Positions 12,301 through 26,536 of a DNA stretch of 64,000 nt are shown piece by piece; position 1 is the stretch's first letter, and each line of letters starts with the position of its first letter. Under the pieces are notes generated by a model. That model was not told the origin of the DNA and searched no databases. It worked only from the letters and a program-made list of their open reading frames with translations. The stretch is from Channallabes apus (Eukaryota > Chordata > Actinopteri > Siluriformes > Clariidae): the NCBI GenBank assembly GCA_030522415.1, contig CM060124.1, positions 21,075,754-21,139,753 of the forward strand. Reading direction: 5' to 3'. The position numbers were made by a program, and so were the translations under genes.

Positions 12301-15300
12301 CTCCAGGGTCTGGGTTCGATTCCCCGGCCAGGCTCGATTCCCATCTCTGTGTGCATGGAGTTTGCATGTTCTCCCCGTGCTTGGTGGGTTTCCTCCGGGT
12401 ACTCCGGTTTCCTCCCACAGTCCAAAGATATGCAGGTTAGGCTAATTGGCGTTCCTAAATTGCCCGTAGCATGTGATTGGGTGTGTGAGTGTGTGTATGT
12501 GTGTGTGCCCTGCGATGGATTGGCACCCTGTCCAGGGTGTACCCCGCCTAGTGCCCGAAGTCTCCTGGGATAGGCTCCAGGTCCCCCGCGACCCTGAACA
12601 CAGGATTAAGCGGTATAGAAAATGATGGATGAACATACACAGTCATACACAGTACGATATGCAGTGAAATGCTTAGACAACTGCTCGTGACCTTAAAATA
12701 AAAGACTATGAATAGGAAGTAAATATGAAAAATAAAATAGGGGGTAAATTTAACTAGGAAAGAATAAAATAAAATATAAAAATTAAAGTTAAAATAAAAT
12801 AACTGTACAACAATATACAAACCGGATTCCAAAAATGTTGGGACACTAAACAAATTGTGAATAAAAACTGAATGCAATGATGTGGAGATGGCAAATGTCA
12901 ATATTTTATTCAGAATAGAACATAAATCACGGAACAAAAGTTTAAACTGAGAAAATGTCTTGTTGAAAAATGCAGGGTCTTCCCTGAAAGAGATGACTAG
13001 ATGTTGTTCTAGAACCTGAATATATTTTTCTGCATTGATGGTGCCTTTCCAGACATGCAAGCTGCCCATGCCACACGCACTCATGCAACCCCATACCATC
13101 AGAGATGCAGGCTTCTGAACTGAGCGTTGATAACAACTTGGGTTGTCCTTGTCCTCTTTGGTCCGTATGACATGGCGTCCCACATTTCCAACAAGAACTT
13201 CGAATCGTGACTCGTCTGACCACAGAACAGTCTTCCATTTTGCCACACTCCATTTTGAATGATCCCTGGCCCAATGAAAACACCTGTGCTTGTGGATCTT
13301 GCATAGAAATGGCTTCTTCTTTGCACTGTAGAGTTTCAGCTGGCAACGGCGGATGGCACGGTGGATTGTGTTCACTGACAATGGTTTCTGGAAGTATTCC
13401 TGAGCCCATTCTGTGATTTCCTTTACAGTAGCATTCCTGTTTGTGGTGCAGTGTCGTTTAAGGGCCCGGAGATCACGGGCATCCAGTATGGTTTTACGCC
13501 CTTGACCCTTACGCACAGAGATTGTTCCAGATTCTCTTAATCTTCGGATGATATTATGCACAGTTGATGATGATAACTGCAAAGTCTTTGGAATTTTTCG
13601 CTGGGTGACACCTTTCTGATATTGCTCCACTATCTTTCTGCGCAACATTGTGGGAATTGGTGATCCTCTACCCATCTTGGCTTCTGAGAGACACTGCCAC
13701 TCTGAGAAGCTCTTTTTATACCCAATCATGTTGCCAATTAACCTAATTACTGTTAATTGGTCTTCCAGCTCTTCGTTATGCTCAAATTTACTTTTTCCAG
13801 CCTCTTATGCCTACTTGTCCCAACTTTTTTGGGATTTGTTGACACCGTGAAATTTGTAATCAACATATTTTTCCTTTAAAATGATACATTTTCTCGGATT
13901 AAACTTTTGATCTGTAATCTATGTTCTATTCTGAATAAAATATTGACATTTGCCATCTCCACATCATTGCATTCAGGTTTTATTCACAATTTGTTTAGTG
14001 TCCCAACTTTTTTGGAATCCGGTTTGTAGAAAAATATAGAAAATATATGAAGAATATGTGAACAATAAGAGCATCTGTACGAGTAGGAAAATAAAGGTAA
14101 TGTCCAGGGTTGTGCAATCCACATATTTAAAGTGTGGTGTGATTGAGAGACCGTATCGCCTGCGGGAAGAAGCTCCTCCTCAGTCTCTCTGTGTTGGCCT
14201 TCAGGGAGCGGAATCGCTTTCCTGACCTCAACAGAGAGAACAGTCCATTGTTGGGATGGCTGAGGTCCTTCACGATCTTCCTGGCCTTGGTCCAGCACCG
14301 CCTGCTGTATATCGAGTGCAGGTCAGAGAGCTCGGTGCGGATGATGCGCTCAGCTGATCGCACCACCCTCTGTAGAGCTCGTCTGTCCTGCATGGTGCTG
14401 TTCCCGAACCAGGTTGAGATGTTTCATGCCAGGATGCTCTCTATGGTGCAGGACTAAAAGTTCCTGAGCACCTTGGAGGGCAGTCGGAAGTCTCTCAAGC
14501 GCCTGAGGTGGTACAGACGCTGTCGGGCCTTTTTCCACCACGGTGTTGATGTGACAGGACCATGAGAGGTCCTACGTGATGTGAACACCAAGGTATTTGA
14601 AGCTGTCCACTCTCTCCACTGGGCTTTCATTGATGATGGGGGTCTGGTAGTTCCTCTCCTGCTTAGTGCTGAAGTCCACTATCAACTCCTTTGTCTTACT
14701 GACGTTTAGAATGAGGTTGTTCCTCTGGCACCAGTTCTCCAGGTTCCTAATCTCCTTCAGGTAGGCCGTCTCGTTGTTATCAGAGATCAGGCCCACCATG
14801 ACGATGTCATAAGCAAACTTAATGATGGTGGTGGAGCTGGTAGTGGCCACACAGTCATATGTGTACAAAGAGTACAGCAGGGGGCTCAGAACACACCCCT
14901 GGGGGCTCCAGTGTTGAGAGTTGTGGAGGCTGAGACATGTCCGCTCATCCTTACTGCCTGTGGTCTGCCAGTTAGGAAGTTGGAGATCCACTGACACAGA
15001 GATGAGCTGAGTCCCAGGTGCTCCAGCTTGGTTGTGAGTGTGGAGGGAATTATGGTATTGAATGCAGAGCTGTAGTCGATGAAGAGCTTTTTAACATAAT
15101 TCCCCCTTCTAGTGTCCAAGTGAGTAAGTGATGTGTGGAGGAGATGAGAGATGGGATCATCAGTAGAACGATTTGGATGGTAAGCAAACTGTAGAGGGTC
15201 CAGTGTGTATGGTAGAGATGAAATGATGAAGTCCTTGACCAGGCGTTCAAAGCACTTCATCACTACTGAGGTGAGGGCTACAGGGCGATAGTCATTGAGA

Positions 15301-18300
15301 GCAGGATGTGGATGAGGTTTCTTCGGGACAGGAACAATGATGGACTCTTTGAAGCATGTGGGGATCACCGACTGAGATAAAGAGATGTTGAATATCTCAG
15401 TGAACACAGGTGCTAGCTGGTCTGCGCAGGCTCTGAGAATACGGCCTGAGATGCCGTGTGGTCCTGCTGCTTTCCTGGTGTTCACTCTCCTGAAGGCTCT
15501 CCTCACGTCATGCTCGGAAATAATGAGCGCGTTCCCGGTGCTGGCAGTGTCTTCCTGTCTGCAGCCGTTAGCGCCGCTAGCATTAGCGCCGTTAGCATTA
15601 GCGCCGCTAGCGTCTTTAGCTGCAGCCTCGAAGCGAGCATAGAAAGTGTTCAGCTCGTCTGCCAGAGTCGCGTCCACGTTCGTCATACCGGATGTTGGTG
15701 CTTTGTAATCCGTTATTGTTCTCAGTCCCTGCCACAGGCTCCTAGAGTCACTCTGTTGAAGCTGTGACTCTAGCTTTCTCCCGTAGCGCTGCTTCGCCTC
15801 TTTCACCGCCTTCCGGACGTTGTATGACGCAGCCTTGTACGGATCCATGTCCCCCGATGCAAGTCCCGTGTTGTAGGCAGCGGTGCGAGATCTCAGAGCG
15901 TCGCGGATGGTTTTATCCACCCACGGCTTCTGGTTGGGAAACGTGCTGATAGTCTTTTTCTCCACGGTATCATCCGCTAGCTTCCCAATGAATCCCACAA
16001 CCGCTTCCGTAAACACGCTGACGTCATCATCGGAGCTGTTCCTGAACATGTCCCAGTCTGCGTCACCAAGTGCGTCCTGTAACGCGGCCACAGATTGGTC
16101 CGTCCAGCATGCGAGCTCCCTCTGAACCGGAACTTCCAGTTTCAGCCTTTGTTTGTATTTTGGCATGAGGAAGATGGCGGCGTGGTCGGATTTACCAAAC
16201 GCTGGACGAGATTGTGCCTTGTAGCCATCCTTGACGGTTGTATAACAATGATCTAGTGTTCTTTCGCCCCTAGTGGGGCAGGTGATATGCTGATGAAAGT
16301 TCGGTGCTGCGCCGACCTCACCGGCGCCATCTTGATATCCCTAATGGGCATGATAATTGCAAAGGCAGAGACAGCAGGCATTGGAAACAATTTTTCCAAT
16401 TCCAAACATTTTTCCAAAAGTTAAAGTACTGTAGGTGGATCACAAATACCACATAGGACTGGAGCAGGTCCCGTTGTTTCCCAAAGATGGCTTTAACGGT
16501 TTGGTCACAGCATTCTACTAGCCCGGATTTACTTTGTCTTCCAGCACAGGGTCCCCATTATTTGTGGAATTGAAAGGGGTACCATAATCTGTCAGGATGT
16601 CTTTTGCTAGGCTGAAAAGACCACACCAGAGGACCAGTTCCTAGCCAAGGTTTTTCAGTGCTCCTTTTCTAAGAGGGAAACTTCAGGGTACTGTATCTAT
16701 TACTGTAGTATACTATGACCAAGAGGAACTTCCAAAATGACCCCACTCTGACTACAGAAGGGGCATACTCAAGTTCATGCCTATGCACTCAACATGGACA
16801 CCAGTGATTGATGAGCTGGGCAGGATTGAACTTATGGTACAAGGCAATTTTTTATTCTGAAGTAACCCGATTTTTGGTGTCCCCCTAACGTCAGTCTTTA
16901 AGTGGGGCCCACTATGAGATCACTTTTGGCCTTGTCATTGACTCCGGTAGTAGAGAAGGCTATTCTGGATGTGGAAGAAGGCAGCTATTAGAGGATGGTC
17001 TGCTATCTAGTCTTTGCTCTTGAAAATTTTATCCCAGCAGTGCTTGTGGGATTAATTTTTTTCATTCATGGCCAAAATTTCTCTTTCTCTTCTCTGTGCC
17101 TCTACATGTGGCTCCTTTGCTGCAAAGGTGCGACAATCAGGGTTAATAGAAGGACCTTTTGCATGATGGACCAGAGTTGGGTTTCATACTTCCCATTTTA
17201 TGATTTTTAGGGTTTCCATAATACTACTAGAGGAGTAATGGAGATCAGGAGCCCTCAAAGACTGCTTGCCTCTCTTTTCGGGGGCAGAGCTCTCGGGAAG
17301 CTGTCCAAAGCAAGACACATTTCAGACACCTCAGTTGAGAGCGGTGCACCAAGCAAGAAGTCTGATGTCATTTGTGTGAATAGTTTCATATTTTCCATAC
17401 CATTTTTTTTTTCTTAAGGTAGATCTAACTCTTAACTTTACAATTTAGTCTTTATCGTTGTTACCCGTAGTTTCATTTTCATTCATTACTTTTTACATGT
17501 CATCTTTATATACTGTATGACACAAACAGAATTCTTGTATTAATTGATTAGATAAGCTCTCGAATTGCAAGTCTCATGACTTTCTCATCATTTAAGGGTA
17601 ACTACTGTAAGAGCTTTAGACTGATTTTGAATTTAGCTATTCTAAATTATTTAAGGGTGGCCTTACAAACATGCCAAAGCCCTTTCACAAAGATATGAGT
17701 TTAAAACAAACTTACACGGGCAATATCAGGGCATTGGCTAATATAAAGACAGCCAATCTGAAACTTTTATTTTTCTGTTAAAATACTGGAAAATGGTGTC
17801 TATGGGAACATTTGACCCCAGTTTAAGTTTAAAGTTATCCTGATGTCTTTATTGATTGTAAAAGTCGGCTGATTAACCCCAAGTCCAAACTGAAGAAACT
17901 GTTACAGCTTTTATGTCATTGGAGCTTGATTCAATAAAGAAAACACACTTATACATAACTGGCTGGGCCTGGAGTATTTAATGTAAAAATACAGAACTTG
18001 ATAAAATTGATGTTTGCTTGCAATAAGTCTCAAGGCTATCCAAAACATTCCTCAGCCGTCATCATGAGCTATTATGTTCCTAAGTGCACTGCTATATATA
18101 GAGTTTCCATGTACTGAACTGTATATTTAAAGTAGTGATGGGAAGTTCGAATCATTTTAGTAACTTGGTTCTTTGAATCTCGTTCATCTAAATGAACAAA
18201 TCTTTTTTTGAGTCATTTCATTTATTTCGTTCTTTTGATCAGAAATAAATTAAAATGTTGCGTTTTCAATAAAAAATAACCCCAATACGTCTACATACAC

Positions 18301-21300
18301 AAATTTTGCTTATAGTTCCAGTTATGAAAATATTACAATGTAACTAAGGACATATTATAATAAACAGAATGAGCAGCTCACCTCTTATACCTTCCAATCT
18401 GAGTCATTCGTTCTTTTGAATCTATTGCACCGCATAGCGTCTATGGGAGTCACGTGTTAAAAGAACGAACGACTCGAGACTTGAAGACTTATTGCTGAGA
18501 ATCGGTCAATACTGTTTCCTGTATATAACATACGGAGGTTTTGCGATGCTTTGCGCATGCGCGCCCAATAGAAAATTAACTAATCACTCTCCGAGACGAC
18601 TCTTTCACCTCAGTCATGTTAAAGATTCGCTCAAAAAGAACGAATCGTTCATGAACGACCCATCACTAATTTAACCCTTTCAGGCTCAAATTAAGTTTTG
18701 AGGATTTGAGATATTGGAATTGGATCCCATATTGTTTTTGTTGTTGTTCTGCCACGGAAAAGCACTTTGTTACATTGTTTAGGTAGTTGCAAATCAAGTT
18801 GCAAATCTGCAACGCCTGCCTTGAGAGGGTTAAAACACCATCTTTATTTGGTTTCATTTTAGTTAGAAAGTCATGTTTAGTGGATTAATGACATTGGGTT
18901 GACAATTCGAGCATTTGCTGTATAAACCAGCCTAACAATTGGCCATATGCTGAAATCTTACTTTGAACAAATGGTGGAAAATCATTTAGGAAAATCATTT
19001 TATAGATGAATGAAGAGTTTGTAGAGTGGATGAAAAGTATTCACAAAGCTCTGGCTATGAGTCAAATAATGAAGAACTGCAATTTATATTCAAACGGTTT
19101 CTAAATTTTATTGATTGTAAGCCATAAAACACATAAAACACAGGTTCATCATTTTAATCAGCCGGGTCTAGGCTGTCATAAAGCAGGTCGATCTACTACA
19201 CTTTAGATCATTCCTTGCAACTGACCTTTTCAGCAGTTTCTTTTGTCTGCCATCTCATTTGACTCATTATTTCTGCAGATGGCCCAAGGCCTTACATATA
19301 TTACTGCCGCTCTCCGAACATGGAAACTTTTACTTGCTGGTGGCATCCCCTTGACAACAGTCTCCAGGGAGATGACAACATCACCTACAGGCTCATCTAC
19401 ACCCTTGGGTAAGGCTGGGTTGAGTGTTTAAACTGGTCATGGCAAATGTAGAGTCTGCTCTTTAATCTTGCAGCTGAGGGTACATCTGAGAAACAGTTTA
19501 CAGAAACGGGTGTTAAATATTGTAAGGATATTATGCAAATTCCCACATATACAGACAAGTCAAAATATATTTGCATATTGATGATGCTATTTTTATTTTA
19601 ACTGTCTAGCACAATATAAATATGATATGTGGGTTCAAAGAGTAGACTAGTTTGAGGCTATATACAGTATATTCAAATTAATTTAAGTAATTAAAGACAA
19701 ATGGTGAATCAGCTGTTTCATGGCCAGGTTTGAATTATTCCCTTTATTATTTCACTCTTTCACTCATTCAGTATACTGCTTATTCTGTACAGGGTTGTGT
19801 GTGTGTGTGTGGGGGGGGGGGGATGGGGGGGAGGGGCTAGAGCCTATCCCAGGTGGCCCAGGCCTTGGAAATGGTTTGCCTGTTCATGGCAGCACACACA
19901 CTCACACACACTACAGGCCAAACGTCAATTAGTCTATTTTGCATGTCTTTGGAGGTTGGGAGGAAACCCACCAAGCACAGGGAGAACATGCAAACTCCAC
20001 ACACAGCCCTGAAGGTGGGACTCGAACCCTCCACCCTGACCACAGCGCTAACCACATATATACCACCATGTAAAAATATGCAGATGAAAGGGTTTAGAGT
20101 TTATTCCAAGTGTGATATTTGCATCTGGTGTAGCCTAACCCTAACCCTAGCTCTCAATATGAAGTACTTGAAAACTGGCCTCATATTCAAAGCTTCTTGC
20201 AACAGTGCGATTATAGTATACTGTATGTCTTGACTTTATCAGCTATTTATTTGTGTTTAATCACTAATAATGTAAATTATTATTTTTATATGTAAAGCGT
20301 GGGGGTGTAGTGGTTAGCACTGTCGCCTTGCACCGCCAGGGTCCGGGTTCGATTCCCCGGCCAGGCTCGATTCCCGTCTCTGTGTGCATGGAGTTTGCAT
20401 GTTCTCCCCGTGCTTGGTGGGTTTCCTCCGGGTACTCCGGTTTCCTCCCACAGTCCAAAGATATGCAGATTAGGCTAATTGGCGTTCTTAAATTGCCCGT
20501 AGTGTGTGAGTGTGTATATGTGTGTGTGCCCATGATGGATTGGCACGCTGTCCAGGGTGTACCCCGCCTAGTGCCCGAAGTCTCCTGGGATAGGCTCCAG
20601 GTCCCCGCGACCCTGAACACAGGATTAAGCGGTATAGAAAATGAATGAATGAATGAATAAAACATAGCCAGATTAATTAAATAGGCTTTATAAAATTAGA
20701 ATGAGATTGTTGTTATGTCTAACACACCTGAAAAAATTTACGAGAGGCAAATCGAAACCGGAAAAGGTCAATTATGTGAAGTTTAAAGAAAATGGTTTGT
20801 CACGAAAACAGAAGGAGAAAGATCTAAACACCTCCAGCAAACCACACAAGGAGAGTGCTTCTTTTAAATAGTTTGAAGTTACTCAGCTGTTGCACAGCGG
20901 TTTAAAAATATGCCGTGAGAAACAGAGAACCAATTTATAAGACAGCCCCGAAAAACATTTATATCAGACTTTAAACAATCCTTCACTCATAAACACGACT
21001 AGCACCAAGCATGTGCAGATAAACCGGCCCGTCCTCCAGTTTATAACCCAGCATTTCCCGGCATAGTCTTATTTATATTCATTTATGCATTTATGGTGGC
21101 TCACTTTCTTTATTTTTCACACACTTTAACCGATATCATAAAACTTTCTCAATAGTATCTTTTCGACTCTTAGTAAACAAATGCCCCTAAAGGTCCCTCT
21201 GGATAAGATGGTCTGCTGTAAACTGTAAATAAACAAGCGACAAAAATTCAACTTTCCGTTCAGGAAGAGAAATGCTGAGATTTTCCACAACCCCAGCAAG

Positions 21301-24300
21301 GAGTTTTTGGTTGTCTAAACATTGTGATGATGTTAACTCGGCAACGTTGGTATTATAGTACAGTAGGCTGTTGGAAGATTGAAAGTTAGAATGACTTTGA
21401 TGAAACAAACGACAGTGAAAAGCCCCTGACATACTGTGATGTTGCACAAATGCTTTTAAAACATTATTTATAGCCTAATATTTATAGCCTAACAGTATTT
21501 ACATCACTGCATGGTTACGGGAATGGAACATGCTACTCAAGCTATTAAAATGCATGTGCATAACAATTCAGATTGGGAATATATCAGTCATAATGGGATT
21601 AAATACCCAAAAGGTCATTGTGATGAGGCAATGCTGGAAAGAAAGACCACTGTATCACTCCCTGTGTTACGTCTTTATTGATCTTCTAGTTTTATTATAA
21701 GGTATAAAACACATTCTCCTATGGTGTAAGCTATTGAAAAATGAAGTTTTTAATAATGAGACTTGAGTGAGACTTGACTAGTGTATGTCACAATAGTTTA
21801 AAAAAAAATGAAGAAGAACTTTGTGTTCATACAATTGTTCATACTGCCAACCTTTTTTTAGCCAGAAAAAAAGGCTGAAGTCTGGACAGGAGGAAAATAT
21901 GAAGAGAAATACAGAAGAAGAAATGATTAAGCAAGAAATAGGGGGTGTGTGATTAGATGAGAGAAGAGAAAGAAGTACAAATTAATGTGAGAGATGAAGA
22001 TGGGGCTGGAACTGAACCAGAGTGAGAAGACAGAAGCAGAGGGTGATGCTGAGACAGATGGAGACGGGGAGACAGATCATCCTGCTGTAGTTATTCTCGG
22101 TTCACCGTTCACTCCAGTAACACACCATGTCCTTTAGATTTAATGATAGATGTGAAAATCATTAAAAATGTGAACTGTGAAGTAAATCAAAAAGATGATT
22201 TATTTATTTATTTATTTATTTGTGCCTCCCCATATAACGCCCTCCCCATTTCAACAACACTCGTCCAACGTTAGTGTTCCTGCTGAGACAGTTCTTTTAT
22301 GCCATACACCACCTGAAAGCATGACTGCTCTGTATATTCAGACCATGCGGTCATCCTTCCATCCATCTAGGCACCTCTGTAGTCCAACTAGGGGACGTGG
22401 AGGCCAATGATGACCAGTGCATTTATCCCAGTTTTATGATCGTGGTACCACCTCCACATTTATTCACACACTACAGACAATTTGAGTATGCCAATTCGGA
22501 ACGCCTAATCTGCATGTATTCAAGCTGTGAAAGGAAACCCACCAAGCACGGGGAGAACATAGAAACTCCATCCACACAGACCCCGAAGCGGAAATCGAAC
22601 CCGGACCCTGGAGGCGCCAGGTGATAGTGCTAACCACTAACCCACCGCTGCCTATGTTTAGATCACTCACTCGACATCTATGCCGCTTTATCCTGTATTC
22701 AGGGTCGCGGGGGGCCTGGAGCCTATCACATACCCACACTCATACACTACGGGCAATCTGGGAATGCCATTTAGCCTCATCTGCAGGTCTTTGGACAGTG
22801 GGAGGAAACCGGATTACCCGGAGATCATGTATAATTTAGATCATGTATAGTAATATCATCTTGTTATACTTGTTAGAAATTTTCAATCCTCAAACTAAAC
22901 CATCAGACAATCTTATGGAAAATAGGTCCAAAAAAAAAAAAAAAAAAAAACAGTCCAAAAAAAAATCTATTATCATTGATCTATTTCAGTGGAATCCTGT
23001 CTTGCTTTTCAGTAACGGGCCTCCAACAGAGTGTCCGGACTATGTGAGCGGCGGACCGAACAGCTGCTACTTTGACACCGCGCACACATTGGTTTGGGAG
23101 GTGTACTGTTTGAATGTAACAGCATACAGCAGCAGCGGTTCTTTCACCTCTAACAAGCACTGTTTGGACGTGGCCGACATCGGTAAGCATTCGGCGATTT
23201 TAATGACCCGATTCTTTAATGACCCGATTTCCGACAGTATGCTTTACTGTACGCCTAACGGTTCCTTTGCCTCTGTCGACAGTCGAGATCGATCCGCCTT
23301 TTAACCTCACGTACATTTTAATGAACCTGACCAAGGATGAAGCAGGTTGCACCGTTCTTGTGTCCTGGCAGTACCCCATCGCCCAACATGTCCAAATTGG
23401 GTGGATTACACTCGTTTACGAGCTACGTTACAGAGCTGTCTCTGAGCACGATAACTGGAAGGTAATGAGATAAATGTGGAAAATGTGACCAATCCAAGAA
23501 AACCAATGGGGGTGGGGGGTGGGGGGGGGGTTATGGGTCAGTCCCCTGATCTCAAAAACTGTGATTTATCATTATGTAATAGAATGACTGATGGTTATGT
23601 CATGAAACAATAAAATGTCATGTAACTTACAGTGACGTACATGCACGCGTGGTGTCTGTCTCCCCCTACAGGTTAAGCCGCGGCTGCGCGAACCTCATCT
23701 GGAGCTTCTAGGCTTGTCGGTGGGGAGTTATGAGGTCCAAGTGCGCTGCCGCTCGATAAACAACAAACTGTGGAGCAAGTGGAGCGCCCCAATTACCGTT
23801 GACATTCCTTCCAGACACACGCCTGGTACACACACACATTCAGCTACACACACACACACACATATAGGGACATGCTTTTGTAGCAATGAAATCCCAGCAC
23901 AATTGTACAATCATGTACTGTTCCATTTAAGCGGTACAGATCATTAAACTTCTGGCAATGAATAAGGGACAGCATGGATTATGACTGGCTTTCTGACACT
24001 TCTTTTTTTTTTTGAGAGCTTGTTATTATGAAGCACTCCTGAATTCTCAGGACTCTCCCACTCATCATCTGTGTCTTATCATGATGTCACTACTGCTTGC
24101 GCGTGGACATGCGATTTTGCTGCTGTGAAGGCTTGTGTGTTGCCATGGCAATGGTTGGTCATGCCAGTACATACTGGTTCTGCGTCCTTCAACATCAGGA
24201 TTTTGACCGATTCAAAAATTCATTAATACTGTAGCAATTATATCACTACAGTGTTAGAATTTAGTTACAAACCTGCTAACTAATGCTTTGTTAACAAACT

Positions 24301-26498
24301 TGTTTTGCTTTAAGAACAGCACTCCATTCTTTCTTTCTTTTTTTTTTTTATTCCATTCTTTTTGGCAATAAATGATCCAGATCTATCAAATCTCTTAGAA
24401 TCAAGCAAGGTAGGGTCCCCTGTGCATAGTCCTCTTAAAAACAGCTTGGTACTGTATTAGAAGCGATCATCGACTGTGTAAAAAGAACCTCTATGACATC
24501 ACCCATAGGTTTTTTTGAAGAGCAAATTGTTTTGAAGCGCAAATGTGAGAGCTCTGCTCATCGCCATCTTGGCAGGAGCTGAATGCACTGAATCAGACGC
24601 CTTGGATTGATGCCGTTTTCTGTCCAAAGCACTAGTAAGACCATTTGTCTCAACCATAGCAGCAGTAATAGTGCTGTGACCCGTTCTCAAACCAAATTTT
24701 TTTAAAAATCACTTAGTATATTATTATCAAGTTCAAATTGCTCAACCTGCAAGTTAATCTGGAATTCAAGATATAAGCCTGTCGACTGAAAGTTTACAGT
24801 AGAAATTGGATTCAGGTTAGGCAGACCTACAGACTTTCAAAGAACTGCATGTTTTTAAGTTGCCCCATGGGAGCAATCCACGATTCCCTGAATCTAGACT
24901 AGAGCCCCAGTTTTAACTGAGCAGCCCAATAGCAGTATGCTTCCACCACCATGATTCACGCATCAGAATCCTGTACAAACATTCATTCGCTTATCTGGGT
25001 CCGGGTTGCTGGGGGAGCAGTCCGAGCAGAGATTCTCAGAGCTTACCTCCTCCTCCTACTCTTCTTTCTCCACCGACACCACGTCATGCAAAGGGATACC
25101 CAAATGCTCCCAGGCAAAAGTCCTGGGTCTACCCTGGGGCCTTCTCTACCGGAAACCTTCTCCTAGGTTGCCCCAGATGCCTCAACCATCTCCTTCCAAT
25201 GTACAAACAGCTGAACAGAAACAGCTGATTTTTATTCGGGGGCTGATTTATTTGTTTGCGGTTAATCAGAATCCATTGCTTAGTGATAGGTCTATGATGG
25301 GAAGACTTCCATTTCAAAGCGTACTTAAACTGTAGTGTCTCCTCCCTGTTGAGGGAATGTCATTCGAAACACCCCACATGGTCATCAGTTGCAGATACAT
25401 GCCGATAGTTAAACCCTTCCCCTATACAATTTATACATGCTCGGGCCATTATAGGAGTTCCTGAGAGGCCAGTGTTTCAGACATGAAGCAGGCAGACCGA
25501 TCAAGCCTCCGTCGTACTGAGTTTACCTTGATGGTATCCAAGCAGTCGTGAAACGCTGGGATAAGTGTATTAGTGTAGCAGGGACTTATAAATGGGAAAT
25601 ATATAGTTTTTACTCTCCAAGCTTAAGCTCTGTGTTCCTGCATGTTGCACTTCAGCTACCACCTTAAAGCTTACACACACACACACACACAAACCAGTCA
25701 TACCCAGACTGAACAATACAAGAATGTTTTGCAATTTAATTCAATTCAATTCAAAGCTTCAGTCATGTGTTAGAGTAATCATGGTGTATGGTAACCCCCC
25801 CCTCTCTCTCTCTTTCTGTCTCCGTCTGCCTCTTTCAGGTCACCTGTTGTACACTTTTGTACTGCTGGCTACCATTGTAGTCATAATTGTACTCATCACT
25901 GGGCTTTGGGTCATTCCACAAGGCAAGAGGTGAGGAACACACGTCTGTCTCTCAGGAAAAAAAGAGAATTAAATCCGGAACTGTATTCAAGGGTTAAAGG
26001 TCCCCCTTTATTATAACACTTGAAAGGAATGAATGCACTCATTGAAAGTGAATGGTGCATGTGTGCGCATGTCTGTATGTGTTTGATTATTTCTACACTA
26101 ATCCAGTAAATCCCACTTAAACCTCAGACAGATGCAGATAGTCGAACACCGTTAATGGTAATATAGCAATCTTCATGCACTCACACTTTAGACGTTAGAA
26201 ACACAGCCAGTCTATACATAGATCTGACATTTGCTTGATTATGCAGCAAGCGAATAACAAATCTCTCTGTAAGAAAAGCAGTAATCCAATCCAAAAAGTT
26301 CTTCTCTTCTGAAAGTAAGGTTGCTCTTTGATTTTGTCCTTTCTGTCTGCAGGATAAAAGCATTCCTACTGCCACCTATCCCCAAACCCTGCATCAGAGG
26401 AATCGATCCCATACTTCTGAAGGTATTTGGCTCCATCATGCTTAAACAATCCTCCACATGATCACTTACAGGAAGTGTTGGAATGTTCATAGAGTTAC

Positions 26499-26536
<38 letters not shown>

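Larger units (their letters stand above)
12196..16335 (-). mobile_element. L2-clade LINE, interrupted by a Tc1 and a SINE
   Basis: The coding part is at about 14127-16330. The 3' UTR continues through 14030-14126, resumes on the far side of the Tc1 (12650-12815), and ends beyond the SINE with TGTGACAAATAAAATTTGAA and AAATTTG-type repeats (12196-12235, read on the - strand). The 5' end is truncated within the endonuclease domain near 16335, as is usual for LINE copies. The element interrupts an older gypsy relic. Confidence 0.8.

Noticed and set aside
12265..12322. Possible tRNA gene
   Set aside because: The A and B boxes are the head of a SINE; the same text recurs in many copies.
20264..20665. 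133-codon frame, with similar frames at other SINE copies (12.3, 45.6, 53.1 and 57.6 kb)
   Set aside because: These are translations of the SINE body, which is open by chance in several frames and recurs in each copy.
22990..23012. Alternative acceptor at 22988-22989 for the third prlr coding exon
   Set aside because: Using it breaks the frame with the previous exon; the acceptor at 23011-23012 keeps phase 2 and restores the conserved ECPDY spacing.
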